Source: Sporichthya brevicatena (lineage in GTDB: Bacteria; Actinomycetota; Actinomycetes; Sporichthyales; Sporichthyaceae). From it: a DNA stretch of 64,000 nucleotides. The notes under the pieces were generated by a model. It made no database searches. It saw only the letters and a program-made list of their open reading frames with translations, and was not told the origin of the DNA. The position numbers were made by a program, and so were the translations under genes. The stretch spans positions 52,400 through 116,399 of the forward strand of contig NZ_BAAAHE010000010.1 in the NCBI RefSeq assembly GCF_039525035.1. The letters are read 5' to 3'. Positions 8,714-21,028 of the stretch are shown here, in pieces (the first letter of the stretch is position 1; each line of letters begins with the position of its first letter).

Positions 8714-10606
8714 ATGACGGCGCTGCTGCTCCTCGCCTCTGCACTCGCCCTCGGGGCGGCCGCCGCCTGGCGTCTGCCGCTGCGGTTCTACGCCTTCGAG
8801 TACGTCGCCACGAGCGTCGTGGTCGGCCTCGTCGGCTGGACCTGGCTGGCGTTCCTGGTCGCCCTCGTCCTGCCGATCGTCCCGGCGATCGTCGTCACCA
8901 CCGTCGTCGCGACCGCCGGCGCCGTCGCGCTGGTTTGGCCCCGGCGGCCCCGCGCGGAGGGGTTCGCCCGCCTGACCTCCCGCGGCGACCGCCTGCTCTG
9001 GGGCGCGGTCACGGCGGTCACGGTCGTCGGGCTGGGCCGGCTGTTCTGGACCCACAGCCTGATCAGCGAGTCCGACGGCATCTACAGCGCCGGCTCCTCG
9101 TGGGCCGACTACGGCGTGCACGCGGCGATCGCGAGCAACGTCGCGGAGTCCGACTCCCTGACGATGGACCTGCCGATCGCGAGCGGTGAGCGGCTGACCT
9201 ACCCCTTCCTGATCGACCTGCTCTCCGGGCTGCTGATGCGGTCCGGCCTGAGCCTGCACCTGAGCTTCTTCCTGCCCGGGGTCCTGCTCGCGCTCGCGAT
9301 CTGCCAGCTGGTCCTCGGGTTCTCGCTCCGCCTGTTCGACCACCTCGGGGCGGCCGTCACGACGCTGGTGCTGTTCCTCTGCACCGGCAGCGCGCTGGGT
9401 CTGAGCGAGGCGTGGTCGGACTGGCGCGACAGCGACCAGGGCCTGTTCGAGTTCCTCGGCGACCTCCCGCGCGACTACACGACGCTGTCCGACCGCGGGG
9501 CCGAGGTGACCAACCTGGTGGCGCACGCCCTGCTCCCGCAGCGGACGATCCTGTTCGGCCTGGGTGTGGCGCTGGTGGTGTTCCGCCTGCTGCAGGCCTC
9601 CCGCATCGGCGGGGCCTCGCCGGTCAGCACCCGGCTGCTCCTGCTCGCCGGCGGTGCGGTGGGCCTGCTGCCGATGGCGCACCCACACAGCTTCCTCGTG
9701 TGCCTGGGCGTGCTGGTCGTGCTGACGGGGGAGGCGGCCCTGGCCCGTCGCGGACTGCCCCGGCCGCACCTGGCGGCGCTCGGCCTCGCCCTGGTCCTCG
9801 CCCTGCCGCAGCTCGCCTGGCAGCAGCTCGCCAACGACCACGGGACCGGCGGCCGCTTCCACTGGGTGTGGGTCAAGCCCGAGGGCCAGCTCGTCGGCGA
9901 GTTCTGGTGGCACAACTTCGGCCTGATGGGCCTGCTGTTCCTCGTCGTCCCGCTCGTGCTGCTCCGGCGGCGGGAGATCGGCCTGCTGGTCTGGTGCGTC
10001 CCGTTCCTCGCCGTGCTGGTCGTGACGCAGGTCTACGCGTTCCAGCCGTTCGAGTACGACAACCTCAAGCTCCTCTACTACGTGTACTTCATGGGTGCGC
10101 TGTTCGCCGGGTACCTCGCGGTGCTGGCCTACCGGGCCTCCCGGTGGACGCTGCTGGCCGCGGTTCCGCTCGCGGTCGTGATCGCCGCCCCCGGGGCCCT
10201 CTCCATCACCTACGAGTTCGGGCTGCACGACCGGTTCGCGAGCCCGGAGGACGAGGCGGTGGCCGCCTGGGTCCGGGAGCACACCGAACCCGACGACGTG
10301 TTTCTCACCACTGACCGGCCGAACAACCCGATCTCGGCACTCGGTGGCCGCCCGATCGTCACCGGCTACATCGGCTGGCTCTACAACTTCTCGATCCCGT
10401 ACGAGGAACGGCTGGCGGCCGTGCGCGCGGCGCTCGCCGGCCGCGTGGACGACCCGCTCGTGCGCAAGTTCGCGCCCGACTACCTGGCCGTGCAGGCGCA
10501 GGAGGGCCCGGAGTGGACGGTCGACACCGACGCCCTGGACGCCCTCGCGGACGCCGGTCGGGTCGCCTACGCCAACGCCGGATGGACGATCTACCGGCTC
10601 CCGTGA
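8714..10606 (+). CDS. GT-C-fold membrane glycosyltransferase-like protein (second copy)
   Basis: A 630-residue polytopic protein, distantly similar to the product of 2778-4712: [15 protein letters not shown] (130-144, with Asp132 and His136) matches WGDTSLHVGIARSF, and the C-terminal domain repeats a [15 protein letters not shown] segment where the other has WIRERTAPDAVFLTA. About twelve hydrophobic segments precede the soluble tail. ATG at 8714, 22 bp after pmt on the same strand, so probably cotranscribed with it. A role in O-glycan extension or surface glycosylation is plausible, but substrate and product are unknown. A well-defined ribosomal promoter follows the gene. Confidence 0.7.
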   Translation: MTALLLLASALALGAAAAWRLPLRFYAFEYVATSVVVGLVGWTWLAFLVALVLPIVPAIVVTTVVATAGAVALVWPRRPRAEGFARLTSRGDRLLWGAVTAVTVVGLGRLFWTHSLISESDGIYSAGSSWADYGVHAAIASNVAESDSLTMDLPIASGERLTYPFLIDLLSGLLMRSGLSLHLSFFLPGVLLALAICQLVLGFSLRLFDHLGAAVTTLVLFLCTGSALGLSEAWSDWRDSDQGLFEFLGDLPRDYTTLSDRGAEVTNLVAHALLPQRTILFGLGVALVVFRLLQASRIGGASPVSTRLLLLAGGAVGLLPMAHPHSFLVCLGVLVVLTGEAALARRGLPRPHLAALGLALVLALPQLAWQQLANDHGTGGRFHWVWVKPEGQLVGEFWWHNFGLMGLLFLVVPLVLLRRREIGLLVWCVPFLAVLVVTQVYAFQPFEYDNLKLLYYVYFMGALFAGYLAVLAYRASRWTLLAAVPLAVVIAAPGALSITYEFGLHDRFASPEDEAVAAWVREHTEPDDVFLTTDRPNNPISALGGRPIVTGYIGWLYNFSIPYEERLAAVRAALAGRVDDPLVRKFAPDYLAVQAQEGPEWTVDTDALDALADAGRVAYANAGWTIYRLP

Positions 10607-10637
10607 GGGCCCTTCAGAGCCGAAGCGGTATTCACTT

Positions 10638-10666
10638 TTGGACCGCTTCCCGCGTGGTGGTAAGGT
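10638..10666 (+). promoter_or_regulatory. promoter of rpsL-rpsG-fusA-tuf
   Basis: TTGGAC (10638-10643) and TAAGGT (10661-10666) separated by exactly 17 bp match a housekeeping sigma-70-type promoter. Transcription would start near 10673, leaving a leader of about 210 nt before rpsL. Confidence 0.7.
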
Positions 10667-10803
10667 CTCCCCTCGTGTCTGGGCCTCGCCCAGGCATGCG
10701 CGCGTGCGTCCATCGTCCTGCGCGGTCTCCGGTCCGGCCGGCCTTCGTCGCCAGGACCGCATCCCGGTCGATTTTCTTTCCGGCAGGGACGTGTGGACGG
10801 GTT

Positions 10804-10827
10804 CGACACACCCGACCGCGGGGGTCG
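10804..10827 (+). promoter_or_regulatory. leader element shared with rpsJ (copy 1)
   Basis: 24 nt identical to 15243-15266 in the rpsJ leader. It includes GACACACCCGACC followed by GCGGGGGTCG and can fold as CGACC/GGTCG around a GCGGG loop. It lies 57 nt before the rpsL start, against 51 nt before rpsJ. Probably a conserved r-protein leader structure; function inferred. Confidence 0.55.
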
Positions 10828-10884
10828 CCTCCGTTCGGACCGCGACCGCGATGAGCTCTACACCTCGAAGAAGACGGAGAAGCG

Positions 10885-11259
10885 GTGCCCACCATCCAGC
10901 AACTGGTCCGGAAGGGCCGGCAGGACAAGGTCTCCAAGACCAAGACCCCTGCGCTGAAGGGTTGTCCCCAGCGTCGCGGCGTGTGCACCCGCGTCTACAC
11001 CACGACCCCGAAGAAGCCGAACTCCGCGCTGCGCAAGGTGGCTCGTGTCCGCCTGACCAGCCAGATCGAGGTCACGGCGTACATCCCCGGCGTCGGCCAC
11101 AACCTGCAGGAGCACTCGATCGTGCTCGTGCGCGGCGGCCGTGTGAAGGACCTCCCGGGTGTGCGCTACAAGATCATCCGCGGCTCGCTCGACACCCAGG
11201 GCGTGAAGAACCGCAAGCAGGCGCGCAGCCGCTACGGCGCGAAGAAGGAGAAGTCCTAA
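10885..11259 (+). CDS. rpsL: 30S ribosomal protein S12
   Basis: A 124-residue S12, the decoding-centre protein. The [13 protein letters not shown] loop carries Lys43 and [12 protein letters not shown] carries Lys88, the two positions classically mutated in streptomycin resistance; both are wild-type lysines here, so drug sensitivity at this site is expected. GTG start after GGAGAAGC. First gene of the str operon; its stop overlaps the rpsG start by one base. The C-terminal lysine-rich tail (KKEKS) is normal. Confidence 0.99.
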   Translation: MPTIQQLVRKGRQDKVSKTKTPALKGCPQRRGVCTRVYTTTPKKPNSALRKVARVRLTSQIEVTAYIPGVGHNLQEHSIVLVRGGRVKDLPGVRYKIIRGSLDTQGVKNRKQARSRYGAKKEKS

Positions 11260-11729
11260 TGCCGCGTAAGGGCCCTGCGCCTAAGCGCCCGGTCATCGTC
11301 GACCCGGTCTACCAGTCGCCGCTGGTCACCCAGCTGGTCAACAAGGTGCTGCTCTCGGGCAAGCGCTCGGTCGCCGAGCGCACCGTCTACGGCGCTCTCG
11401 AGGGTTGCCGCGCGAAGACCGGCAACGACCCGGTCGTCACGCTCAAGCGCGCGCTCGACAACGTCAAGCCGACCCTCGAGGTCCGCAGCCGCCGCGTCGG
11501 TGGCGCGACCTACCAGGTCCCGGTCGAGGTCAAGGCCGGCCGGTCCAACACCCTCGCGCTGCGCTGGCTGATCACGTACTCCCGCGCGCGCCGCGAGAAG
11601 ACCATGACCGAGCGCCTGATGAACGAGATTCTCGACGCCAGCAACGGCCTGGGCGCGAGCGTCAAGCGGCGCGAGGACACGCACAAGATGGCGGAGTCCA
11701 ACAAGGCCTTCGCGCACTACCGCTGGTAG
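11259..11729 (+). CDS. rpsG: 30S ribosomal protein S7
   Basis: A 156-residue S7, the primary 16S rRNA-binding protein that nucleates the 30S head. [11 protein letters not shown] at the start and the C-terminal [21 protein letters not shown] block are family hallmarks, and length is standard. The ATG overlaps the rpsL stop (TAATG), implying translational coupling. The open frame extends far upstream into rpsL, but only this ATG gives the conserved N-terminus. Followed 18 bp later by fusA. Confidence 0.99.
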   Translation: MPRKGPAPKRPVIVDPVYQSPLVTQLVNKVLLSGKRSVAERTVYGALEGCRAKTGNDPVVTLKRALDNVKPTLEVRSRRVGGATYQVPVEVKAGRSNTLALRWLITYSRARREKTMTERLMNEILDASNGLGASVKRREDTHKMAESNKAFAHYRW

Positions 11730-11747
11730 TAGGGGGAACGAACTCAA

Positions 11748-13850
11748 GTGGCAGTCAGCACCGCCGGCGTCGACCTCGCCTCGGTCCGCAACATCGGGAT
11801 CATGGCGCACATCGACGCGGGCAAGACCACGACGACCGAGCGCATCCTGTTCTACACGGGCATCACCTACAAGATCGGTGAGGTCCATGAGGGCGCCGCC
11901 GTCATGGACTGGATGGAGCAGGAGCAGGAGCGGGGGATCACCATCACCTCCGCGGCCACCACCTGCCAGTGGGACGGCCACACCATCAACATCATCGACA
12001 CCCCGGGCCACGTCGACTTCACCGTCGAGGTGGAGCGCAGCCTTCGCGTCCTCGACGGCGCGGTCGCGGTGTTCGACGGTGTCGCCGGTGTCGAGCCCCA
12101 GTCCGAGACCGTGTGGCGTCAGGCGGACCGCTACGGCGTCCCGCGCATCTGCTTCATCAACAAGCTCGACCGCGTCGGCGCGGAGTTCCACCGCTGCGTC
12201 GACATGCTGGTCTCGCGGCTGAACGCGACCCCGCTGGTCCTGCAGCTCCCGATCGGCGCCGAGGCGGACTTCAAGGGCGTCATCGACCTCGTCGGCATGA
12301 AGGCCCTCGTGTGGCCGGAAGAGGCCGCCAAGGGCGAGATGTACGAGACCGTCGACATCCCGGACACCCACCTCGAGGCTGCGCGCGAGTGGCGCGACCG
12401 GCTCATCGAGACCCTGGCCGAGGGTGACGACGCGATCATGGAGCTGTACCTCGAGGGCACCGAGCCCACCGAGGAGCAGATCATCGCCGGCACCCGCCGC
12501 GCGACGATCGCCGGCAACCTGACCCCGGTCGTGTGCGGCACCGCGTTCAAGAACAAGGGCGTGCAGCCCATGCTCGACGCGGTCGTCCGCTACCTCCCCT
12601 CGCCGCTCGACATCGGGGCCGTCCAGGGCCACGCGGTCGGCAAGGAGGACGAGGTTCTCGAGCGCGAGCCGGCGAACGACGCTCCGCTCTCGGCGCTGGC
12701 GTTCAAGATCATGAGCGACCCGCACCTCGGCAAGCTGACCTACATCCGCGTCTACTCCGGCACGCTCACCGCGGGCACCCAGGTGCTGAACAGCACCAAG
12801 GGGAACAAGGAGCGGATCGGCAAGATCTACCAGATGCACGCGAACAAGCGTGAGGAGATCGAGAAGGTCACCGCCGGCCACATCGTCGCGGTCATGGGTC
12901 TGAAGAACACGACGACCGGTGACACGCTGTGCGGCCCCGAGGCCCCGGTGATCCTGGAGTCGATGACCTTCCCGGCCCCGGTCATCTCGGTCGCGATCGA
13001 GCCGAAGTCCAAGGGCGACCAGGAGAAGCTGGGTGTCGCCATCCAGCGCCTGGCCGAGGAGGACCCGACCTTCCAGGTCCGGACCGACGAGGACACCGGC
13101 CAGACGATCATCGCCGGCATGGGCGAGCTGCACCTCGAGGTGCTGGTCGACCGCATGCGCCGCGAGTTCAAGGTCGAGGCCAACGTCGGCAAGCCGCAGG
13201 TCGCCTACCGCGAGACCATCCGCAAGCCGGTCGAGCGCTACGACTACACCCACAAGAAGCAGACCGGTGGTTCCGGCCAGTTCGCGAAGGTGCAGATCGC
13301 GATCGAGCCGACCGGCGGCGGCGACGGTGGGTACGAGTTCGAGAACAAGGTCACCGGTGGCCGCATCCCGCGGGAGTACATCCCCTCGGTCGACGCCGGT
13401 TGCCAGGAGGCCATGGAGTTCGGCGTGCTCGCCGGCTACCCGATGGTCGACGTCAAGGTGACCCTGCTCGACGGTGGCTACCACGAGGTCGACTCCTCGG
13501 AAATGGCCTTCAAGATCGCGGGTTCGATGGCCTTCAAGGAGGCCGCCCGCAAGGCCGACCCGGTTCTCCTTGAGCCGATGATGAGCGTCGAGGTGCGTAC
13601 GCCCGAGGACTACATGGGCGACGTCATCGGCGACCTGAATTCCCGCCGTGGCCAGATCCAGGCCATGGAGGAAGCCTTCGGCATGCGCGTCGTTCGTGCG
13701 CTCGTGCCGTTGTCGGAGATGTTCGGCTACGTCGGGGATCTCCGGAGCAAGACCCAGGGGCGTGCGAACTACACGATGCAGTTCGACTCGTACGCCGAAG
13801 TGCCGCGCAACGTGGCGGACGAGATTGTGAAGAAGGCTCGCGGCGAGTAA
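11748..13850 (+). CDS. fusA: elongation factor G
   Basis: A 700-residue EF-G, the GTPase that drives ribosomal translocation and, with RRF, recycling. Visible motifs: AHIDAGKT (P-loop, 20-27), the [11 protein letters not shown] switch I, DTPGHVDF (G3) and NKLDR (G4); the C-terminal domains IV-V include the [10 protein letters not shown] segment. GTG start 18 bp after rpsG, preceded by AGGGGGAACG. Length is typical of actinobacteria. Third gene of the str operon, followed by 90 bp before tuf. Confidence 0.99.
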   Translation: MAVSTAGVDLASVRNIGIMAHIDAGKTTTTERILFYTGITYKIGEVHEGAAVMDWMEQEQERGITITSAATTCQWDGHTINIIDTPGHVDFTVEVERSLRVLDGAVAVFDGVAGVEPQSETVWRQADRYGVPRICFINKLDRVGAEFHRCVDMLVSRLNATPLVLQLPIGAEADFKGVIDLVGMKALVWPEEAAKGEMYETVDIPDTHLEAAREWRDRLIETLAEGDDAIMELYLEGTEPTEEQIIAGTRRATIAGNLTPVVCGTAFKNKGVQPMLDAVVRYLPSPLDIGAVQGHAVGKEDEVLEREPANDAPLSALAFKIMSDPHLGKLTYIRVYSGTLTAGTQVLNSTKGNKERIGKIYQMHANKREEIEKVTAGHIVAVMGLKNTTTGDTLCGPEAPVILESMTFPAPVISVAIEPKSKGDQEKLGVAIQRLAEEDPTFQVRTDEDTGQTIIAGMGELHLEVLVDRMRREFKVEANVGKPQVAYRETIRKPVERYDYTHKKQTGGSGQFAKVQIAIEPTGGGDGGYEFENKVTGGRIPREYIPSVDAGCQEAMEFGVLAGYPMVDVKVTLLDGGYHEVDSSEMAFKIAGSMAFKEAARKADPVLLEPMMSVEVRTPEDYMGDVIGDLNSRRGQIQAMEEAFGMRVVRALVPLSEMFGYVGDLRSKTQGRANYTMQFDSYAEVPRNVADEIVKKARGE

Positions 13851-13940
13851 GTAGCCCGACCCACGGGAGGCTCCGGCCCTCCGTGCACCCCCGAAGACAG
13901 TGCGCACGTACCTGAAGAACAAGTCCTGAAGGAGAGTCCA

Positions 13941-15134
<1,194 letters not shown>

Positions 15135-15140
15135 TACTTC

Positions 15141-15175
15141 GCTCCGGGGCCCGCGCTCTCTGCGGGCCCCGGAGC
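15141..15175 (+). terminator. terminator after tuf
   Basis: Perfect 14-bp stem, GCTCCGGGGCCCGC (15141-15154) with its complement (15162-15175), around a 7-nt loop. No T-run follows, as is common for actinobacterial terminators. It separates the str operon from the S10 operon. Confidence 0.85.
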
Positions 15176-15194
15176 ATGTACGACCCGCCTCGAT

Positions 15195-15223
15195 TTGGTG
15201 CTGGCGGGCGCATCGGGCAGACT
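15195..15223 (+). promoter_or_regulatory. promoter of the S10 (rpsJ) operon
   Basis: TTGGTG (15195-15200), a 17-bp spacer and CAGACT (15218-15223). Both hexamers are moderate matches; position between the tuf terminator and rpsJ supports it. The leader would be about 90 nt. Confidence 0.5.
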
Positions 15224-15242
15224 ACGCAGGTTGCCCGCGCCC

Positions 15243-15266
15243 CGACACACCCGACCGCGGGGGTCG
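15243..15266 (+). promoter_or_regulatory. leader element shared with rpsL (copy 2)
   Basis: Identical over 24 nt to 10804-10827. Here the stem can extend to CCGACC/GGTCGG (6 bp) because the flanking bases also pair. It ends 51 nt before the rpsJ ATG. Confidence 0.55.
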
Positions 15267-15317
15267 GCAACCTCGACTTTTCGCACGTACAGCAGACTGA
15301 AGGACGGCGACCCTGCC

Positions 15318-15626
15318 ATGGCGGGACAGAAGATCCGCATTCGGCTCAAGGCCTATGACCACGAGGTCATCGATTCCTCGGCGCGCAAGATCGTCGACAC
15401 GGTGACGCGTACTGGTGCGCACGTGGCCGGCCCGGTGCCGTTGCCGACCGAGAAGAACGTGTTCTGCGTGATTCGGTCGCCGCACAAGTACAAGGACTCG
15501 CGCGAGCACTTCGAGATGCGCACGCACAAGCGCCTCATCGACATCCTCGACCCGACGCCGAAGACCGTCGACTCGCTCATGCGGCTCGACCTGCCGGCCG
15601 GCGTCGACATCGAGATCAAGCTTTAG
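15318..15626 (+). CDS. rpsJ: 30S ribosomal protein S10
   Basis: A 102-residue S10 of the 30S head, and in other bacteria NusE, a partner of NusB/NusG in antitermination. [16 protein letters not shown] and [20 protein letters not shown] are diagnostic. The frame is open upstream, but ATG 15318 is the only start that gives the conserved N-terminus. First gene of the long S10-spc cluster; rplC follows after 21 bp with its own GGAGGGGAGG. Confidence 0.98.
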   Translation: MAGQKIRIRLKAYDHEVIDSSARKIVDTVTRTGAHVAGPVPLPTEKNVFCVIRSPHKYKDSREHFEMRTHKRLIDILDPTPKTVDSLMRLDLPAGVDIEIKL

Positions 15627-15647
15627 ACCCGGAGGGGAGGCATCACC

Positions 15648-16307
15648 ATGAACGTTCGCGGACTGCTGGGCGAGAAGCTGGGCATGACCCAGGTCTTCGA
15701 CGCCCGCGGGCGGGTCGTCCCCGTCACCGTGGTCAAGGCGGGCCCGTGCGTGGTCACCGCCGTCCGTTCCCCGGAGGGTGACGGCTACTCCGCGGTCCAG
15801 CTGGGCTTCGGGGAGGTCGACCCGCGCAAGGTGAACAAGCCGGAGGGCGGTCACTTCCGCAAGGCCGGGGTCACCCCGCGCCGGCACGTGGCCGAGATCC
15901 GCACCGACGACGCGGGCAGCTACGAGGTCGGCCAGGAGCTGACCGTCGAGGTCTTCGCCGAGGGCGCGCTGGTCGACATCGTCGGCACCAGCAAGGGCAA
16001 GGGCACCGCCGGTGTCATGAAGCGGCACGGCTTCCGCGGCCTGGGGAGCTCCCACGGCACGCAGCGCAAGCACCGCTCGCCGGGTTCGATCGGCGCCTGC
16101 GCCACCCCGGCGCGCGTGTTCAAGGGCCTGCGGATGGCCGGCCGGATGGGCAACGTCCGGACCACCACCCAGAACCTGACCGTGCACTCGGTCGACCCCG
16201 AGAACAACCTGATCCTCGTCAAGGGCGCGGTCCCCGGTCCCGCCGGCGGCCTCGTGCTCGTCAAGACGCCCGCCAAGGGCAACCCCTCGAAGGGTGAGCT
16301 GAAGTGA
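15648..16307 (+). CDS. rplC: 50S ribosomal protein L3
   Basis: A 219-residue L3, an early-assembly 23S rRNA-binding protein whose long loop reaches the peptidyl-transferase centre. The loop region [19 protein letters not shown] and [16 protein letters not shown] are intact. Preceded by a purine-rich GGAGGGGAGG. Its stop overlaps the rplD GTG by 4 bp. Length is standard. Confidence 0.98.
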   Translation: MNVRGLLGEKLGMTQVFDARGRVVPVTVVKAGPCVVTAVRSPEGDGYSAVQLGFGEVDPRKVNKPEGGHFRKAGVTPRRHVAEIRTDDAGSYEVGQELTVEVFAEGALVDIVGTSKGKGTAGVMKRHGFRGLGSSHGTQRKHRSPGSIGACATPARVFKGLRMAGRMGNVRTTTQNLTVHSVDPENNLILVKGAVPGPAGGLVLVKTPAKGNPSKGELK

Positions 16308-16957
16308 GCTCCGGCACCCAGTCCGTTGATGTCGTCTCGCCGGACGGCAGCAAGTCCGGCAGCGTCGAACTCCCTGCGGAGATCTTCGACGTCACCGTGA
16401 ACATCCCGCTGATCCACCAGGTCGTGGTGGCGCAGCAGGCCGCCGCGCGTCAGGGCACGCACAAGACCAAGACCCGCGGCGAGGTCTCCGGTGGTGGCAA
16501 GAAGCCGTACCGCCAGAAGGGCACCGGTCGCGCCCGTCAGGGCTCGACCCGCGCGCCGCAGTTCACCGGCGGTGGCGTCGTGCACGGTCCCGTGCCGCGG
16601 GACTACTCGCAGCGGACCCCGAAGAAGATGAAGGCCGCCGCCCTGCGCGGTGCCCTCACCGACCGGGCCCGCGGCGGCAAGGTGCACGTCCTCTCCTCGC
16701 TCGTCGCGGGGGAGACCCCGTCGACCCGCGCCGCGGTCGAGGCCCTCTCCCACGTGGGTGACGCCGGCAAGGCGCTGGTGGTCGTCGAGCGCACCGACCT
16801 GGTCGGCTGGAAGAGCGTTCGCAACGTCCCCGGCGTCCACGTCATCGCCCCGGACCAGCTGAACACCTACGACGTCCTCTGCGCGGACGACATCGTCTTC
16901 ACGCAGGGCGCCCTCGAGGCGTTCCTCGCGGGCGGGAAGAAGGAGGCGTCGGCATGA
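16304..16957 (+). CDS. rplD: 50S ribosomal protein L4
   Basis: A 217-residue L4 that lines the nascent-peptide exit tunnel. The extended loop [23 protein letters not shown] is intact, including the residues near the tunnel constriction linked to macrolide sensitivity in other species. GTG start overlapping rplC (GTGA); its own stop overlaps rplW (ATGA). In enterobacteria L4 also autoregulates the S10 operon; no such leader can be recognised here. Confidence 0.98.
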   Translation: MSSGTQSVDVVSPDGSKSGSVELPAEIFDVTVNIPLIHQVVVAQQAAARQGTHKTKTRGEVSGGGKKPYRQKGTGRARQGSTRAPQFTGGGVVHGPVPRDYSQRTPKKMKAAALRGALTDRARGGKVHVLSSLVAGETPSTRAAVEALSHVGDAGKALVVVERTDLVGWKSVRNVPGVHVIAPDQLNTYDVLCADDIVFTQGALEAFLAGGKKEASA

Positions 16958-17259
16958 GCTCGACCTACAAGGACCCGCGCGACATCCTGCTCGCGCCCGT
17001 GATCTCCGAGAAGAGCTACGGCCTTCTCGACGAGAACAAGTACACGTTCCTGGTGCACCCGGACGCCAACAAGACCGAGATCAAGATCTCGGTCGAGAAG
17101 GTCTTCGGCGTCAAGGTGACCGGGGTCAACACCATCAACCGGCAGGGCAAGCGCAAGCGCACCCGCTTCGGCTACGGCCAGCGCAACGCCACCCGCCGCG
17201 CGATCGTGACGGTTGCCGAGGGCGACCGGATCGACATCTTCGGAGGGCCGGTCAGCTAG
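16954..17259 (+). CDS. rplW: 50S ribosomal protein L23
   Basis: A 101-residue L23, located at the tunnel exit where trigger factor and SRP dock. [20 protein letters not shown] and the basic [16 protein letters not shown] stretch are typical. ATG overlaps rplD by 4 bp; rplB starts 2 bp after the stop. Nothing unusual in length or composition. Confidence 0.97.
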   Translation: MSSTYKDPRDILLAPVISEKSYGLLDENKYTFLVHPDANKTEIKISVEKVFGVKVTGVNTINRQGKRKRTRFGYGQRNATRRAIVTVAEGDRIDIFGGPVS

Positions 17260-17261
17260 CC

Positions 17262-18100
<839 letters not shown>

Positions 18101-18101
<1 letters not shown>

Positions 18102-18382
18102 TGCCCCGCAGCCTGAAGAAGGGCCCCTTCGTCGACGGCCACCTCGCCAAGAAGGTCGAGGTGCAGAACGAGAAGGGCACCAAGAACGTCATCAAGACCT
18201 GGTCGCGCCGGTCGATGATCGTGCCCGAGATGCTCGGTCACACGATCGCCGTGCACGACGGCCGGAAGCACGTCCCGGTCTTCGTCACCGAGTCGATGGT
18301 CGGTCACAAGCTCGGCGAGTTCGCGCCGACCCGGACGTTCCGCGGTCACGAGAAGGACGACCGCAAGTCCCGCCGCCGCTAA
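18101..18382 (+). CDS. rpsS: 30S ribosomal protein S19
   Basis: A 93-residue S19 of the 30S head, which contacts S13 and the A-site t[18 protein letters not shown] and [12 protein letters not shown] are diagnostic. Overlaps rplB by one base; a 40-bp gap precedes rplV. Standard length. Confidence 0.98.
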
Positions 18383-18422
18383 GAACCGCCGAGAGCTGAG
18401 TAGAGAGAACTGAGGGATAGCG

Positions 18423-18803
18423 ATGGCATCCACATTGAGTGGGGGCAGGCCCGACAGCGCGGTTGCGCGCGTCCGGCACCTGCGAATCGCGCCGATGAAG
18501 ACTCGTCGTGTCGTCGACATGATTCGCGGGCTCCCGGCCGCCGAGGCGCAGGCGCTGCTCGCGTTCTCGCCGCAGGCCGCGAGCGAGCCGGTCGGCAAGG
18601 TGCTCGCCAGCGCCATCGCGAACGCGCAGAACAACTTCAACCTCGACCCGCGGACGCTGGTGATCAGCGAGGCGTACGTGGATGAGGGCCCGACGATGAA
18701 GCGGTTCCGGCCGCGCGCCCAGGGCCGCGCCTACCGCATCCGCAAGCGCAGCTCGCACGTGACGATCGTCGTCACGTCCGAGTCCAAGGGAGGGACCCGA
18801 TAG
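18423..18803 (+). CDS. rplV: 50S ribosomal protein L22
   Basis: A 126-residue L22. The long beta-hairpin ([20 protein letters not shown], near the C-terminus) reaches the tunnel constriction and is complete. N-terminal [22 protein letters not shown] is typical. The 40-bp upstream gap supplies a purine-rich leader. The stop overlaps rpsC by one base (TAGTG). Confidence 0.98.
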   Translation: MASTLSGGRPDSAVARVRHLRIAPMKTRRVVDMIRGLPAAEAQALLAFSPQAASEPVGKVLASAIANAQNNFNLDPRTLVISEAYVDEGPTMKRFRPRAQGRAYRIRKRSSHVTIVVTSESKGGTR

Positions 18804-19627
18804 TGGGCCAGAAGGTCAATCCGCACGGGTTCCGGCTCGGCATCACCAGCGAGTTCAAGAGCCGCTGGTACGCCGACAAGCTCTACGCGGACTACGTGAA
18901 GGAGGACGTGGCGATCCGCCGCATGCTCACCAAGGGCATGGAGCGGGCCGGCATCTCCAAGGTCGAGATCGAGCGCACCCGCGACCGGGTCCGCGTCGAC
19001 ATCCACACCGCGCGTCCGGGCATCGTCATCGGCCGTAAGGGCGCGGAGGCGGACAACATCCGCACGCGTCTGGAGAACCTCACCTCGAAGCAGGTTCAGC
19101 TCAACATCCTCGAGGTGAAGAACCCCGAGGTCGACGCGCAGCTCGTCGCGCAGGGTGTGGCCGAGCAGCTCGCCTCCCGCGTCGCGTTCCGTCGTGCGAT
19201 GCGCAAGGCGCTGCAGTCGGCCACCAAGGCCGGCGCCAAGGGCATCCGGGTGCAGTGCTCGGGCCGTCTCGGTGGCGCCGAGATGTCGCGCTCGGAGTTC
19301 TACCGCGAGGGTCGCGTCCCGCTGCACACGCTGCGCGCGGACATCGACTACGGCTTCTTCGAGGCGCGCACGACCTTCGGCCGCATCGGCGTCAAGGTGT
19401 GGATCTACAAGGGTGACGTCACCGGCACCCGCGCCGAGCGCGAGGCCCAGCAGCGCGCCGCGGCCGCCGCCGGTGCCCGTAGCCGCCCGGACCGTCGTCC
19501 GCGCCGCGGCGAGCGTCCCGGCCGTGGCCCGGCCGTCGAGTCGGCGCCCGCCACCGAGCCCACTGCCACCACCACGGCTCCGGCCGAGGCCGCGTCCGCG
19601 CCCGAGGGCGCGGGAGGGGAGAGCTGA
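18803..19627 (+). CDS. rpsC: 30S ribosomal protein S3, C-terminally extended
   Basis: A 274-residue S3 at the mRNA entry channel. The KH domain [13 protein letters not shown] and the C-terminal [20 protein letters not shown] block are complete. After about residue 210 comes a low-complexity tail: first Arg/Pro-rich, then Ala/Thr/Glu-rich, roughly 60 residues longer than the Escherichia coli protein; such tails are common in actinobacteria. GTG start overlapping rplV by one base; rplP follows after 3 bp. Confidence 0.98.
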   Translation: MGQKVNPHGFRLGITSEFKSRWYADKLYADYVKEDVAIRRMLTKGMERAGISKVEIERTRDRVRVDIHTARPGIVIGRKGAEADNIRTRLENLTSKQVQLNILEVKNPEVDAQLVAQGVAEQLASRVAFRRAMRKALQSATKAGAKGIRVQCSGRLGGAEMSRSEFYREGRVPLHTLRADIDYGFFEARTTFGRIGVKVWIYKGDVTGTRAEREAQQRAAAAAGARSRPDRRPRRGERPGRGPAVESAPATEPTATTTAPAEAASAPEGAGGES

Positions 19628-19630
19628 ACC

Positions 19631-20050
19631 GTGCTGATCCCACGTCGCGTCAAGCACCGTAAGCAGCACCACCCGGACCGCCACGGCGCGTCCAAGGGCG
19701 GCAACACGATCGCGTTCGGTGACTTCGGCATCCAGGCTCTCGAGCCGGCCTACGTGACCAACCGCCAGATCGAGTCGGCCCGTATCGCGATGACCCGTCA
19801 CATCAAGCGTGGCGGCAAGGTCTGGATCAACATCTACCCGGACCGCCCGCTCACCAAGAAGCCCGCCGAGACCCGCATGGGTTCCGGTAAGGGTTCGCCG
19901 GAGTGGTGGGTCGCGAACATCAAGCCGGGTCGTGTCATGTTCGAGCTGTCCGGTGTTCCGGAGCCCGTCGCTCGCGAGGCCATGCGCCGCGCGATCCACA
20001 AGCTTCCGATGAAGTGCCGGTTCGTCACCCGCGAGGGGGTGCAGGGCTGA
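19631..20050 (+). CDS. rplP: 50S ribosomal protein L16
   Basis: A 139-residue L16, which helps position the A-site t[18 protein letters not shown] and the [19 protein letters not shown] loop are diagnostic. GTG start 3 bp after rpsC. The stop overlaps the rpmC ATG (TGATG). No unusual features. Confidence 0.98.
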   Translation: MLIPRRVKHRKQHHPDRHGASKGGNTIAFGDFGIQALEPAYVTNRQIESARIAMTRHIKRGGKVWINIYPDRPLTKKPAETRMGSGKGSPEWWVANIKPGRVMFELSGVPEPVAREAMRRAIHKLPMKCRFVTREGVQG

Positions 20051-20292
20051 TGGCTGACGAGAAGCAGGTCACCAACAAGGCCGCCGCCGCGCTGCGTGAG
20101 CTCGACGACGCCGAGCTGCTCAGCAAGCTCAAGGAGGCCAAGGAGGAGCTGTTCAACCTCCGCTTCCAGGCCGCCACCGGTCAGCTCGAGAGCCACGGCC
20201 GGCTGCGTGCGATCAAGAAGGAGATCGCGCGGATCTACACGACGATGCGGGAGCGCGAGCTCGGCATCACGACGTTCGAGGGCGTTGCCTGA
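20050..20292 (+). CDS. rpmC: 50S ribosomal protein L29
   Basis: An 80-residue L29, an alpha-helical hairpin protein near the tunnel exit. The [27 protein letters not shown] core and [16 protein letters not shown] end are typical; an N-terminal [12 protein letters not shown] and C-terminal GITTFEGVA extend slightly beyond the usual 60-70 residues. One-base overlaps with rplP before it and rpsQ after it indicate coupled translation. Confidence 0.96.
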   Translation: MADEKQVTNKAAAALRELDDAELLSKLKEAKEELFNLRFQAATGQLESHGRLRAIKKEIARIYTTMRERELGITTFEGVA

Positions 20293-20558
20293 TGAGTGAG
20301 TCCACCCAGCGCGGCTTCCGCAAGGTCCGTGAGGGCCTCGTGGTCAGCGACAAGATGCAGAAGACCGTCGTCGTCGCCGTCGAGGACCGGGTCAAGCACC
20401 CGCTCTACGGCAAGGTCATCCGCCGCACCAACAAGCTGAAGGCCCACGACGAGAACGACGAGGCCGGCGTCGGCGACCGCGTTCTCCTCGCCGAGACCCG
20501 GCCGCTGTCCGCCACCAAGCGGTGGCGCGTGGTCGAGATCCTCGAGAAGGCCAAGTAA
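20292..20558 (+). CDS. rpsQ: 30S ribosomal protein S17
   Basis: An 88-residue S17, a primary 16S rRNA-binding protein. [31 protein letters not shown] is diagnostic and the C-terminal [13 protein letters not shown] is complete, so the stop looks genuine. Overlaps rpmC by one base. The 98 bp between this stop and rplN carry a coding-like reading frame without a start codon (see findings), the only long gap inside this part of the cluster. Confidence 0.97.
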   Translation: MSESTQRGFRKVREGLVVSDKMQKTVVVAVEDRVKHPLYGKVIRRTNKLKAHDENDEAGVGDRVLLAETRPLSATKRWRVVEILEKAK

Positions 20559-20656
20559 GCGCGCACGGCAGCAAGGCCCACCGCAAGCCACCAGCAAGCC
20601 AGTTCCGCAAGGCTCGGCAGCACGCCGAGAACCAGCGCGACAACCAGGAGTAGGCA

Positions 20657-21025
20657 GTGATCCAGCAGGAGTCGCGACTGCGCGTCGCCGACAACACGGG
20701 TGCGAAGGAACTTCTCTGCATCCGCGTTCTCGGTGGCTCCGGTCGGCGCTACGCGGGCATCGGCGACATCATCGTCGCCACCGTCAAGGACGCGATCCCG
20801 GGCGGCGGGGTGAAGAAGGGCGAGGTCGTGAAGGCGGTCGTCGTCCGGACCACCAAGGAGCGTCGCCGTGGCGACGGCTCCTACATCCGCTTCGACGAGA
20901 ACGCGGCCGTGATCATCAAGGACGGCGGGGACCCGCGCGGCACCCGCATCTTCGGCCCGGTCGGGCGCGAGCTGCGGGACAAGCGCTTCATGCGCATCAT
21001 CTCGCTCGCTCCGGAGGTGCTCTGA
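20657..21025 (+). CDS. rplN: 50S ribosomal protein L14
   Basis: A 122-residue L14, part of the intersubunit bridge network and the binding site of the silencing factor RsfS in other bacteria. [28 protein letters not shown] and [26 protein letters not shown] are diagnostic. GTG start preceded by AGGAGTAGGCA. First gene of the spc part of the cluster; rplX follows after 3 bp. Confidence 0.98.
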   Translation: MIQQESRLRVADNTGAKELLCIRVLGGSGRRYAGIGDIIVATVKDAIPGGGVKKGEVVKAVVVRTTKERRRGDGSYIRFDENAAVIIKDGGDPRGTRIFGPVGRELRDKRFMRIISLAPEVL

Positions 21026-21028
21026 CCT

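Larger units (their letters stand above)
10607..10884 (+). other. rpsL leader/promoter interval
   Basis: 278 bp without a gene. It holds the str-operon promoter, a roughly 210-nt untranslated leader and the 24-nt element also found before rpsJ. No credible small CDS was found; short open frames here lack start signals and extend into rpsL in the wrong frame. Confidence 0.7.

Noticed and set aside
13862-13885. Terminator between fusA and tuf
   Set aside because: The CACGG/CCGTG stem is interrupted by mismatches and wobble pairs and is much weaker than the stem after tuf.
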